From assembly GCA_947650285.1 (NCBI GenBank), contig CANTFL010000579.1, positions 124,001 through 188,000 on the forward strand: 64,000 nt of DNA, given 5' to 3'. A program made the translations under genes and the position numbers. This stretch comes from Hyaloperonospora brassicae. Lineage: Eukaryota; Oomycota; Peronosporomycetes; Peronosporales; Peronosporaceae. Positions 13,132-24,637 of the stretch are shown here, piece after piece. Below the pieces are notes generated by a model, which made no database searches, was not told the origin of the DNA, and was given only the letters and a program-made list of their open reading frames with translations. Position 1 is the stretch's first letter. Every line of letters starts with the position of its first letter.

Positions 13132-13988
13132 GGCAGGAGGAGCCGCGACAGTTGTACGTACCACTCAGGCTCGTCAAGCTATCGATGACAAGCAAAGCCG
13201 GTGACATGTGGCGCCGGGTATCGAATGACACTGGGCAGCTCCTCGTTGCCTGCTTTGCCGCACGTTTGCCAGCATTGGCAAATGATCGGATGAGGCAGAC
13301 TCGGCGCTTTGGTTCGCAGGCAGCTAGCAGCAGACCGGCACCTGCTTGACAGGGAAGGTTGATACAAACCAGAAGAGGGCAGAGCAAGGTGAGGAGGTTG
13401 TGAGTAGTATGTCGCCTGCTCTCCGGTGGCCGTGTGTGTGTCGTATCGTAGATGGTTTGGGTCACATTGGTAGTTCCTCGAGCTGGAGGGAACCAGCACC
13501 GATCTCTAGCAGCGTAGAAGTGAACATTCGAGTGAGTCAAGTCACAGCCATAGTACCATCGCGTTCTCCCAGTCGTTTCTACTACCACTGACCACTGACC
13601 ACCTCGAGCGGGCAAACACGACACAAAGCGAGACCGCCGTTTATTCCCCATCGAGCGACGTATGACCACGAGATGAAATGCAGCCTACCAAATGACTGGC
13701 GCCCTCGTCCCTTTATTCAAATTCTCCCACTTGAGGCCAAACTTTACACACTGCAGGAAGCGGTCAGCGAAGCAGCGAGCGATCGAGTCCCCACATTAGC
13801 AGCAGCAGCAGCAGCAGCAGCGAGCAACCAACTGCAGCTTCTTCTCAGCGTCTGTCCACTCCGCCAGCAATCGTCGACTCGGCTCTCTCTCTCTCTTCCT
13901 GTTGCTACGTCAACGATCTCTCTCCATCGCTGCTCACTTGTCCCAACCGGCCTGCAACTGCGGCTGGCCGACCTTCGAGCCTGCCCGT
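13132..13988. other. Convergent intergenic space with (GCA)n
   Basis: Lies between the LIS1 stop and the eS28 stop. Holds a GCA trinucleotide repeat at about 13799-13823 and a short CT run at 13883-13898. No supported gene; the 186-codon minus frame at 13109-13669 overlaps the end of LIS1 and has no family marks. Confidence 0.5.
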
Positions 13989-14486
13989 CTATCTCAGACG
14001 GCGAGCCTCGCGCTCCCACTCGAGCAGACACAAGATATCGCCTTCACGCACAGGTCCCTTGACGTTGCGGATGATCTTGCGCTTGTCGTCCTGCAGAAAC
14101 TCGACGCGCACTTGCGTCACGTTGCCCGTGTTGCCCGTGCGTCCGAGGACGTTCACGACCTTTGCCAGCATATAGTCACGAGGGGCGTCCTAATGCGGTT
14201 AGACAGTCAGCAGAGCAGCACTTCCAGTTAGTCATATGAGCATCGCGCAACAAGGGGTCGGGTTGCTGTAGGTACACGACTACTGGACGCTGCGCCTGAC
14301 AGCCCATACGATCGACCAGCAGCGCTTTACGTGGTCATATCTCGTCTCTGGGACGTCTGCTGCAACCGAATAAAGTCGGAGCAGAGGCACGTGCGCCTCC
14401 TGCAGACGTTCGTATGGGCCACACGATGGAGCGACGCGCACAAGCAGAGCTAGCGACACCTATGCAGAGCTCGCGACACTTACCAT
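13989..14486 (-). CDS. RPS28: 40S ribosomal protein eS28
   Basis: Small-subunit protein near the mRNA exit site. Exon 1 is just the initiator ATG (14486-14484), followed at once by GTAAGT; a 294-bp intron (14190-14483) ends ATTAG; exon 2 is 14189-13989. The spliced protein is 67 aa (human 69) and starts [20 protein letters not shown]. Diagnostic runs: [21 protein letters not shown] and the C-terminal EREARRLR. An internal ATG in exon 2 would drop six residues and is not preferred, because the ATG/GTAAGT junction keeps frame. The intron begins with two copies of a TGTCGC-AGCTCTGC unit. Confidence 0.95.
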
Positions 14487-16592
14487 TTTTGCGTTAAACG
14501 TCGATGAGGTAGTGCACTCGAAGGCGAGGAATGGTGCACCTGGCTCGGCGGTAAGTCGCGCTTAAATCTGCGGGATTGCGTACTTCGAGACCCTGCGACC
14601 TCCGAGCTGTTATAATTGACGGTCTAGACCCGACTTGGAAACAGGGAATAGTTGCGGCGTTTTGACACGGTCTGGCGCAATGGCAGCTTCGATCGGCTTT
14701 GTGTGAAATACCTCTTGAGGAGAATAAAGCTGACGCATACACGGCATTGACGTGAGATTTCAGCCAATCCGGTCGACCGTTTCGCCGCGTGGTGGAGATT
14801 AAAGCCCGCTTAAGCAGGACTGGTGCAGACCAACCAATCAAGCGGCCATCTCGTCACTATCTCCCCCTGGCAGAGTGACACAGCGCACGTTGAAGTGAAC
14901 CGCTGCGTGCTCGGCATCGTCTTCTTACGGCTTTGCACTCGCGCAATGCGTCCTCTCGACCATAACAATATCGTTGAGGGAGTTTGCCAAAGGCGCTTGA
15001 CTCTGGACGAGACTTATGTGACGCTAATACATTGCGTGTCATCAGACTCGAAAGCTTTGATCGAGTGAGGCAGCAGATACAGAGGTGGATGGGCACCGGT
15101 TGCCACTGCGATGAACAAATGTTCGTCCGGCAAGTCAAATGGCAGAACGAGGCCAGCGCAATAACACGGGTAGCAGAGTTGATGAGCGCGATTGACGTGG
15201 TAAAGTCAAATGGACCACGCAAGTGTCAATTCCAATAACGCTTGTAGTGCCTCGTTGAGGCACAGAAACTAAAGCGCGGAATTGATCGGCAACGAAGATC
15301 GGTCTCTGTGCTGCTTGAATACGCTTTTGCAACGTTGCCACCTCCACGCAGACTTTGTGTGCTTCTCCCACGTAGCAATCAAAACCTCGCCTCACGAATT
15401 CTGCTTACGTCAGGCCCATCAAACCCTGAGTCTAGTGGCCATCATTCCGATGCAACGCGGGGCTGTGTCGGCGTTTGTAGACGCTCGTTTTGCGTATCTT
15501 GTTGACTGTTAGGCGGTTGTTTCTCTCTGTACATTCTGTGACCAAGGGCACCATAATATGGGCTGTTGTGTTGGACGACAACAGACCCTGACGTTTGCTG
15601 ACTGTTGTTTCTAGCTCCACATAGTCAAACAACGAAACGTACTACACGCATGAGTCAATGTGCTGCAAATCTTACGCAAGTAGACAAAAGGAAACATCAC
15701 GCGGCTAAGTCTGGAAGACGAACAAACTATGCTTCTCATTGTGACAGCTTGGTCTTGCAAGTATGGAAGTGAGTTTTTTGCATTAGCTTGCTTGCTGACA
15801 TTACGCTCGTGAGTTTGCTATCTTCAATGAGGGAAAGACGTGTCACTAGCACAAGTGTAGCAGTAAGACGGTGTGCAAACCACTGTATCCACTGACGGTC
15901 CCATTGCCCTGGAGACTCATAATTGGAAGGTGCAAAACCCCATGCGTCATGCACTGTAGCAATCACAGCCGAAGACCTTAGCTGCAACGAACTGCGAGTA
16001 GAACAAGGTCTTGCATGGCACGTTACCACAATCCGTGACGACAGAGACGATACTATCGCACAACAATCAAACGATCATCGACGGGCGAGGTGCTAAAATT
16101 GCAACGAGTCGAAAGCACGAGCTTTGCAAACGACAGTACTTGGCTCGATCTTCTGCATACAAGAGCTCTGTTATCGCTACGTGGACTTCATCCGTCCATA
16201 TGTTCTGGACTTTGTATACTGCTTCCATCCAGACGACGCGCCTCAGCCAACGTAGTGTCATTGCCGTGTACAAGCATTGTTTACAACGTACAGAATGCGT
16301 ATCTATTTTCCATGGCCATTACGATCCACTTTCATCAGCTGACTTAGCGACAGGAGACAACTACGGAACAACTTGTGCTGCTGACGAAACATACCAAAGA
16401 CTCTGCGACACCCGCCCATGCGCTCGTATACGTCCATCTTTTCCCTCCCGTCACGTCGCTGCTGACGTAAGGCGGCTGCTGCTGCTACAAATGCTTCTGC
16501 GGTAAGTATGCGGGACTGGACTGGACTAGGACGCATGGCTAGAGGATACAAACAAAAGAGCAGCCGAGTCGGAGACCGCACAAACGCTCGCT
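14487..16592. other. Gene-poor stretch
   Basis: About 2.1 kb. The first 100 bp or so is the eS28 upstream region. The rest has short frames on both strands without family marks. One minus-strand segment near 16410-16505 looks exon-like (flanked by CCGCAG and GTATGT, Ala/Arg-rich), but I cannot link it to a gene. Confidence 0.45.
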
Positions 16593-17400
16593 TCACGTCA
16601 ACTGCATCTGCTTGTGGAATTCCTGCGTCAGCTCGTCCAGTGTCACGTCGGGATTGGCCTGGAAAAAGTCTAAAAACGCCTGAGCGCCAGCCACGCGCTC
16701 GGCAGTTCCGCCACCGCCTGCCCCGCCCTTCTCCTCGGCCTTGTAGACCACGTTCTCGGCCTCACACTGCAGCTCCTTCTTGTCATAGTACTCGGGGTCC
16801 GCCACGCGCTTCATGAGGTTCAGGAACTGCTCGTACTCGCAGCACGAGAGCAAGATCTGCACCAAGAAGCTCAGCCGCGTGTGTCGCTGGCGCTCTTCCG
16901 ACAGCGCCATCTCCTCGTCGCAGCGCGTGCAGTACTGCTCCATCGTAAAGCCTCTGGCAACGAGGAACGCCTCAATGTGCGCGTTGGCCGTGTCAATGAA
17001 CGCCTCGTGCAGCTCCTTCCACGACCTGTGCACCAGTGCACCACACACAACACAGAGAGCCACAGCGACACGACGACAGAACCGGTCACCCACACCCACA
17101 TCCAGACACAGAGATGAACAAAGAGACAGATAGAGAGAGCAAGAAAAGCGACAGGGGGCGTATACAGACGCAGACGTACGGCTCGACTTCGTCCAGCGCG
17201 GCCGCACAGGGTCCGCCTTTCGTGAGGAGAATGGCAAAGTGGCTCGCGTGGGCGCCGCAGAAGGCGTCGATGGCCTCTTGGAAGCCGTCGCTGCCGACGT
17301 ACGCGGCCACCCACTCGAGCACGTCGTCCTCGGGCTCCATGTCCTTCACGAGCGGCGTCTCGTAGCGCAGGAGCAGGTCGATGGCGTCGAACACGGCCAT
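16593..17400 (-). CDS. BART-domain protein (CFAP36 / ARL2BP-like)
   Basis: Two exons, 17400-17180 and 17025-16593, with a 154-bp GT-rich intron 17026-17179 (GTACGT..GCACAG, phase 2); 217 aa. The N-terminal DDVLEWVAAYVGSDGFQEAI and the helical core SWKELHEAFIDTANAHIEAF, GFTMEQYCTRC and LSFLVQILLSCCEYEQFLNL match the BART domain. In ARL2BP this domain binds the GTPase ARL2; in CFAP36 it binds ARL3 in cilia. The layout (EW motif near the N-terminus, BART right after) is closer to CFAP36 than to ARL2BP. The tail is a Gly-rich linker followed by a short helix (TLDELTQEFHKQ). A flagellar or small-GTPase role is inference. Confidence 0.8.
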
Positions 17401-17417
17401 GACCAGAGGGCGCGGCG

Positions 17418-17520
17418 GGTGTGTCGTGTACGTATGTGTGTGTATGTGTGTGTGTGTATGTGTTTGTGTGTGTGTTTATATATGTGTTTGTGTTTTTATA
17501 TGTGTTTATATGTGTGTATC
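17418..17520. repeat. GT/TATG microsatellite in the BART gene 5' flank
   Basis: Runs of GTGTGTATGTGTG and GTTTATATGTG occupy about 100 bp just upstream of the BART start (opposite sense to the gene). Confidence 0.85.
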
Positions 17521-19531
17521 AAGTCTGAGAGACAAAGGGCAGAGTCTGATACACTCAGTGTGCGAGTCGAGTCGGTGAGGGAACGAAACAGACGGCGGCC
17601 GCTTCTGTGCGGCGACTGACTGACTTGCGAGTGGTATGCGGCGATACGAAACAGTTGAGAAGCGATCGATCACGTCAAACGGGCGAGACGACGACGGCGA
17701 CTGTCGCTGAGCACAGTGTGTGTGTGCGTATGCTGTTGGGTGGTGGGTCGCTGTTCAGCGCATAGACAGACCGTGCGACAACTTCCAGCGGTGGTACGTC
17801 CTGAGAAAAAGAAGGGGGGAAAAGAGACGTTCCTCTCTCTCTCTCCCCCCACTTGCGATTCGTTTTCCTGGTCGAGTTGGGCCACTTGCGGTTTGTTTAC
17901 CATGCGATCCTGAGTGGTACAGGTCGGGATTTGTCAGTGAAATAGTATCTATGACGAGTCGGATTTGTATCTCGACTGGCGGTCCTTCTTGATCGCACCT
18001 TTTGGGCTCTCTACGGTATTTCTTGTGGTACTCGACTCCAAAGTCTCACTCGCTGGACTGTCATTGGCCATCGAGCGCAACCGACACAAAGCTCGTGGAA
18101 AACGACTTTTTTTGCTGTTCCACGAGCGCACACAGCTTGCGTGAGAAAACGGCGGATGGTGCACACTGTCAAGCTTTTGTCGTTGATAACACCCGCTGGC
18201 CGAACGAGAGGTCTACAAATGGAGCTCGTTCGTTGATCCATGATGGTGCGAGCACGACATTAAGTCATCTATCGTGAAGGACTCTTTTTGTTGCGGACAA
18301 ACGATAGTGTCAGCTTGTTAAGCAGTGCAGTTGTCACAACCCCGCGGATCAGCTCGTCACAGCTCACGGCTTACATGGCGAGATATGCGATTTGCCACGT
18401 GGTCTCTTCGGTTCATGCAGACTCGGGGTCAACGACTTCGATCTATTGGTACACTACCAGGTACCGCGCAACCCGAGTGCTATTGTGCAGTCCGACGAAG
18501 CTGACGGTATGACTCGATCACACATTGGGCTATTGACGCGATACACGCACTTGCGACCGCGAAGCCTTAGCTATGGAGCGGTATTACATCGAATCTCAGA
18601 CACGTCGTTGGCACGGTGTCGTTGCTCTCACATTTCGATGGCCCACATACACTATCGATCGGTAAAGGGCTAAACGGGTCAAAGGACACGTGTCATAAAC
18701 ACCATGATGTATCTGCTATGGTGTAAACGAACTCGCTTCATCCATGCATTTTCGATACACCTCTATCCGTTCCGCTAAGAATCGCCACAAACAAATGTGG
18801 TGGTATGAAATATCTTTTCGTTTTCTACTCGGGTTACCTTTCTGCGTCTAGAACTTTGGTCTCAGTCAAACGTCGCTAGTCATTCGAAGGCCGCCGATCG
18901 TGATTTGCCTCGCCGAGAATAGACATAGTTCAGATGCTGCAGGTAAGTCTGCAACTAGTGACTCAATTAACCAATTTTCCGACATCACAAGTCCATCACT
19001 GACAAGAAGTTACAAGCTGTGGGACACTGGACCAAATAGGTGTGATATGCTGGGACAGACCTCGCGAGGACCTGTGGTCCTTTGTTTGGTCTCAGCCTGA
19101 CGACATCTCATAGAAGCGCTAAAAAGCTGAAGCAATCGGCTGACAGACTCCTTTGCATCTGCAACAATGCAATGCTCGATCACATCCATACCTATCCCTG
19201 TATCGACAAGAGAAGAGCTGACGTCAGGCAAGTATGCTCATGTGTTCACTCGTTTGACGTCAGCTGATGAACGTTTGTACATCGATTGTGTAAACCTGAA
19301 TGGAAGGATGTCATGACCGCAGCACAGTTGATATCGCATGAACTGATCACACTCCGATATCGAATCGCAATCAATACTTGATAACATCACCTACGATCAA
19401 TTTTCGTAATCCTACAGCCTTTTGTTATCCTATCGGTAGATATCCCTCTACCGGTAGCTGCTCCATACCGGTCGCTCTTCCCATACCGGTACAAACCGTC
19501 TCCGCTCCCCACCACCTGTGCAGCAGCAGAG
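17521..19531. other. Gene-poor stretch
   Basis: About 2 kb. Includes another GT run at 17716-17728 and a CT run near 17832. No consistent coding chain. The last 100 bp holds a repeated ACCGGTA motif (three copies, 19449-19493) just before the transporter start; it might be a promoter element. Confidence 0.45.
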
Positions 19532-21196
19532 ATGGCGACGCGCAGCTCGCGGCCGTCGCGCATCGCTCTGGACGACGTCCAGGAGCCGACACGGCCCGCC
19601 GCTGTCTCGTCTCCTACTGCAACCACTGCTGACCTGTCGCTCTCTCCGAGTACGCAGCGCAGCAGCGACTACAGCGACGACGACTCGTCCACGGCCACGC
19701 TCCTGTCCCTCACGCACTCAGTCCGGGGCGAACGTCCGCTGCCGTCGCTCCACGCGCCGCTCATTTTCCGCGACGTGCCGTTCTCTGTGGCGTTTCTGCT
19801 CCATCTCGTGGCGCTGCTGCTGCTCACGGACCACATCCGCTCGGCGCACGGGCCACGGAACGACCGCCGCGACGTCGTGGGCGAACTGCTGGACGACGAC
19901 CTGAGCGAGACGGCGGACGCCTTTGACGTTGTCGTGACTCTGCGCTCGCTCTGCCTGGTCAACGCGCTCTTTTCACTGGGCTGGCTGCTCGTGTTTGTCG
20001 TCGGCAGCAAGCGGCGCTTCGTGCAAGGCTCGTGTCTCTTGGCCTTCGTGGGGCTCTCGACGCTTGCCGTGTTGCTGCTGTTTCGACTGGACTCTGTCTA
20101 CGCTCTTTGCTGGGGACTGCTTGTTGCTGGCACTGTGGCGCTTGACGTGGCGTGGTACGTGCGCTGCAACGGCGGGCTGGACTTTGTCGCAGTGTTCTTT
20201 GACCTCGTTGTGGACTTTTTGACGACGCATCCGGCGCTCGGATATGCTACATGCACGACACTCGGAGTCTATACTGCGTGGGCCATTTGGGTCTGCACGA
20301 CGATTGGGTATGTCGAGCACGAGGCGTCGCTGTGGGGCTTTGTCATGGCGTACCTCGCCTTTCACTTTTACTGGACGTCCAATGTGCTGAAGAACGTTCT
20401 CACTGTGGTCGTGTCCGGCACGACCATGATCTGGTACTACCGAAACGAGCCAAGTGAGATATCGCCTGACGGACGTGAGAGCGTCACAGACAGTGACTGT
20501 CCTCGCGGCGAAACCTCTGACCACGCACAGCAAGATGTAACGACGGACCACCTCGACCGCAAGGTCGTGCTGCACTACGCGCGATGTGCGTTGTCAAGTT
20601 CGTTCGGCTCCATTTGTATCGGCTCCATGCTGTGCCCTATAGGTCACCTTGTGTGGAGCGCCCTACGCTGGGCCCGACGAGACGAGTCGGTTCTGTCACG
20701 ATGGTTTCTGTTGCTACGCTCGGAGCGAGTGGAGCACTTTATCCGCACGTACCACAAGTATTCGTTCGTGCACATCGCGGGCTACAACAAGCCGTACTAC
20801 GTGGCAGCACACGATTCATGGAAACTGATCGAATTCGACGGCGTGGAAGCAATTGTCGATGACGATTTGACCAGCCGCGTCTTGTTGTTTGGTGCTAACG
20901 GCTGGGCTGGCGTCATGAGTGCGCTGACTGCGTTGGCACTGACGGGTACTTCGACACACGCGACTTTCTGTACAATGGTGGCATTCGCACTGTGCTACAC
21001 GACTGTTTCGTTGGCGACGCAAGTGATTGCAGCGGTCATCAAGACACTGTTTGTTTGCTTTGCCGAGAATCCGGAACGGCTCAGCCAGCTGCACCCACTT
21101 ATTTACCACCGCTTTGTGCGACTCGCGGAGCTCAAGAGCTTTCACGACCACAAGGCACCAGTCGGGTATCGTGCTTCGCCTGATACCCAGTCGTGA
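19532..21196 (+). CDS. Choline transporter-like protein (CTL/SLC44 family)
   Basis: Single-exon 554-residue polytopic membrane protein. A Ser/Asp-rich cytosolic N-terminus of about 85 residues (SPSTQRSSDYSDDDSS) is followed by about ten hydrophobic segments. Family marks in order: VVSGTTMIWYYRNEP, the SSSFGSICIGSMLCPIG loop/TM, YSFVHIAGYNKPYYVAAHDS, and FVCFAENPERLSQLHP near the C-terminus. CTL proteins carry choline or ethanolamine across plasma or mitochondrial membranes; yeast Pns1 belongs here, but its substrate is unsettled, so the substrate here is open. An acidic loop of about 45 residues separates the central TM blocks. The start is the first ATG in an open GC-rich frame. Confidence 0.88.
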   Translation: MATRSSRPSRIALDDVQEPTRPAAVSSPTATTADLSLSPSTQRSSDYSDDDSSTATLLSLTHSVRGERPLPSLHAPLIFRDVPFSVAFLLHLVALLLLTDHIRSAHGPRNDRRDVVGELLDDDLSETADAFDVVVTLRSLCLVNALFSLGWLLVFVVGSKRRFVQGSCLLAFVGLSTLAVLLLFRLDSVYALCWGLLVAGTVALDVAWYVRCNGGLDFVAVFFDLVVDFLTTHPALGYATCTTLGVYTAWAIWVCTTIGYVEHEASLWGFVMAYLAFHFYWTSNVLKNVLTVVVSGTTMIWYYRNEPSEISPDGRESVTDSDCPRGETSDHAQQDVTTDHLDRKVVLHYARCALSSSFGSICIGSMLCPIGHLVWSALRWARRDESVLSRWFLLLRSERVEHFIRTYHKYSFVHIAGYNKPYYVAAHDSWKLIEFDGVEAIVDDDLTSRVLLFGANGWAGVMSALTALALTGTSTHATFCTMVAFALCYTTVSLATQVIAAVIKTLFVCFAENPERLSQLHPLIYHRFVRLAELKSFHDHKAPVGYRASPDTQS

Positions 21197-21367
21197 CCAA
21201 AAGGGCGAGTGGTAGCTGAGCCTGAGAAAACGCGACAGGCACTACTGTCAATAGAGTCTAAAATGCATGTATCGTCCGGATGCGAATTGTTTAGTGCCAT
21301 AGTAAGAGATACAATAGGATCCAATCTTGGGATCAAGCCATTCATACACTAAGTTTTCGCCCATACT

Positions 21368-21781
21368 TTGGGTCACACTGGTAAAGGCGCTTCCTTCGCT
21401 ATGACAAACAGCTTCTTGCTCGCCCTGATGGCGCTATCGGCCACTGGAACGTGTCTCGTGCCAATGTTCGGTCTACTTTGTCGATTGCAGCCACAGTTCA
21501 TGCACGGCCTGAGCAATCGCACCAGCAGGGCCGAGGTCAATTGCTATATAGTAGGCGCCCTGTACGCCGGTGTATTCTTCACGTGCCTACTCAGTTCTCG
21601 CAATTGCTGGGGCAAGAAACAAGAAACGGCTCTGAGCACTGGTCTAAAGAGGAATAAGCGCTACAAGCTTCCGTTTGTGGAGCTGGAGAGCAAGGAGTTT
21701 GTCCGCGCCATGGAAATAATGGACAGGAACGACGACCGCCGTGCCCGAGCTTTTCACGGCGTTTCGCTCCGTCGTCTGTAG
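21368..21781 (+). CDS. Hypothetical small membrane protein
   Basis: 137 codons from 21368; an internal ATG at 21401 gives 126 and puts a hydrophobic stretch at the N-terminus (MTNSFLLALMALSATGTCL), like a signal peptide or first TM. A second hydrophobic segment is NCYIVGALYAGVFFTCLLSS, followed by a basic, then charged tail (KRNKRYKLPFVELESKEFVR). Codon use is GC-rich like the neighbouring transporter, 172 bp upstream on the same strand. No family recognised; there is no RxLR or LFLAK motif, so I do not call it an effector. Confidence 0.5.
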   Translation: MGHTGKGASFAMTNSFLLALMALSATGTCLVPMFGLLCRLQPQFMHGLSNRTSRAEVNCYIVGALYAGVFFTCLLSSRNCWGKKQETALSTGLKRNKRYKLPFVELESKEFVRAMEIMDRNDDRRARAFHGVSLRRL

Positions 21782-24637
21782 TGCAGTACCGCACGAGTGG
21801 TCGAGTTCAAGTTGATCGAGCAGGCGCGTATATGCTTATTGCCTGACACCGATATAGAGATAGTAACGAAATGAAAAGCCGGTGTCATGAACCTCTCGTC
21901 AGCGTGTCTTCAGCGCACTGGGGCGACGATACAGTGACGACAGCACAGGACGCGAAGGAGAAGCGCGCAAGAGCCTCTTGATAAAGGACAACGCAATCTT
22001 TCTGCCGAATTGTGCATCTTGGATAGCCCAGCGCTTGTAGGTGATAATAACGCTAGAGACATATGCTCACGTACGTACTGCATCACGTGTTGCTGCTGGA
22101 CAGCTAATGTGAACCCCTTCGGCCTTTACTTGCGAAGCAGTGTGTCATCCTACATACGGCGCAAGGCGTTCGTATAACCTGGTGACGGAGCACGTATGTG
22201 ACAACGTACGTCCACGCGGTCGTCACAGACGACAACAACTTGATGTGGATGGACAAGAAGAGTATCGCCAGCCTCGTTATAATCTGCACGAAGTCACAGA
22301 ATCTTCTCACGCCGCAGCGTGGAGGCAGAAACGTGTCGTATGGATACCGTTAGTGCCAAAGGAATGCCTGAACTCGCATTCTCTTACAATAAGCAGAACG
22401 TGAACATCTCACCAGCACGCAAGGAGACACGCAGTACGTCTTCGCGCTTCAATCACGGGCTGAAGGTTAGTGATCTAGTAGGCAGTGCATTCGATCGCAG
22501 CGCCGAGATCGCCAGGCAATTACTTAGAGGCAAAGGAGTCGATGTGATGGAGCTGACGGCGAAGTCTTTTGCTTGGAGATAATCACCAACTTTTGCAAAT
22601 ACTCTCATGGGCTATCTGACATCATAGAAGCAGTTGTGGACACATCCGACGCTTGCCAAGGCGATTGGAACGGCGTGGTGTGGGGTCGCCACTAGGACGC
22701 TCATTAGCTTCGTTGAGTTGTGTAAGAATAGCGCTATTTGCTGGTACTTCGAGCGACAGTAGGAAGCAAACGTACTGCGAAGTCGAACGATCCGTTATAA
22801 AGGCTGTTGAGCCTATTGGTGCTTAGGCTACGCTTCTGCAGCAAATACAATATCCTTTTCGCGCACTTGACGTGCACACGCAGGATATCTTGTTTGCTCT
22901 TCTCCAGAAGTGGGCAAAGTCTTTGCGCAACATAACAGGACCCACCTGCAAACCCGTTTCTGGTCGAAATATCAGAACAGCGGTGTTTATTTCATCTAAA
23001 ATTCACGTAAAATAAATATACACTCTTATTTCTGCGCATTCCGTTTTAGCTGTCAACTAGCGCTTGCTTCATCAGGCTTAGGTACGCTTTTTTATCTATG
23101 AAGCGCACAGGTTTTACCTATGCCATCCAATGTCATTTTAACGACCTAAATACTTGTTCACTTACTTGCGCGTCATGTCATTGTGCATTTGTCCCAAACG
23201 CGAGTGGTAAGATCCCGCACTACCTCTACTTGAGCGTCGTGGTATCAGTGTCGTTCTGCCCATTGTACATACTTCGTACTCAAAGTGCTTACAAGTAGGT
23301 TATTGACTGACTCGAAGTGCTTACACGTGACATTATTATTGACGCAGCGGTTCCGACATGTTCGACCCGTGTACAAAGCTCGACATCCTGCTATACAATC
23401 GGCGCGTGCAAGATTCCTTGTTTTCCAGAACCATAGACTTGGCGGCACGCCATACTGTGAGTTTAGACCGCAGTGAAAAATAACATTAGAGCTGGATACT
23501 CCTCAGATCGAAAACGCTACGAAGTTGGATGTGGCTGTCCAATAAGTGGCGATACTGTACTCTACGTGCACACGACCTAGCAAATTTGTGCGCTCTAAGT
23601 GATTGCGCTTATATGTGGTGCATTCGATCATCTCACCAGGATCACTGGTGCCCATTCATACGACAGCTATACGTTTGATGTTGTGCCGATCGCAATAATC
23701 CATTCTTTACTCACCGTTCATGCGCTACCAGCGCATAGGTACCGGATACTGGAGTGGTGATGCTGGATCTATCGGCTGAAACGTAAGACTGATGCAAACC
23801 TTACTCAAGCTTGCTGCGGAAAGAAGACAATCTGATGCTGCGGGATGGAACGTTATGGCGCTTCTTAATGGATATTTTTGCATTAACCTCCTGCGGGTCG
23901 CCGTCAAATTGCGACTTGAGTCGCACAGATCCTATGCTAGCTGCATTTCTGACGCAGTACAGGGCCTCAGCAAGCGTTCTTCATCACCGTTTCTGGTGAT
24001 CTTACATAACGCAGAGTGTCGCCCGTTCTAAGCGTATAAACGTCACAAGGGTCTACCAGCTGTCACCTGATGACAGTGTAGCTCGCATGCTTGCGACTAT
24101 CCGACGACTTACTGGGCTCGGTTACCAAGCCAATATCGCATCAACGTATTGCTGGGCAGCGAGCACAGTATGGTTGCTAAAGAAGTTGCACAAACGATGC
24201 TATTCCATGCACAGATGTCGAGAGGAGTGGCCATGAAGACTCGACTCGGGCACTGAACCCGGTACACGAAAGCTGAAGCGTGCGCTTCTCTGATCTTGAA
24301 GCGTCGAGTTGCATGATCGACAGCAACGGCCATTTTTTGACAGCCCATGGACTAGTGCGAATCGACGTTACTTGCAGCAATGCTACCCGGCACAACATTG
24401 GATGAGTGATCGCGCGCGCATCGCATATACCAATGGCCTAACCTAACTGAGTAAACTTGTTTCACCGGTCGCGCTAGTTCAGACGAAGACCATAGACGAA
24501 CATCAAAGTCTCACTCGCTCCTCTTTCCTTATATTTAGTTTCCACCACATCACGCTCAACATCTCATCACACGCAACTACGTTGTATGCAACTCGCGAGC
24601 CTCAGCGCACTTGCGGTTATATACCATGCAGCTCTGC
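21782..24637. other. Gene-poor stretch
   Basis: About 2.9 kb with no supported gene. A + frame at 22319-22582 is protein-like in composition but short and isolated. Confidence 0.45.

Noticed and set aside
13109..13669. 186-codon minus frame
   Set aside because: Overlaps the LIS1 3' end, no family marks, composition not gene-like.
14190..14483. snoRNA in the eS28 intron
   Set aside because: Ribosomal-protein introns often host snoRNAs, but I found no convincing C/D or H/ACA boxes.
22319..22582. 87-codon + frame with protein-like composition
   Set aside because: Isolated, no splice partners and no recognised family.
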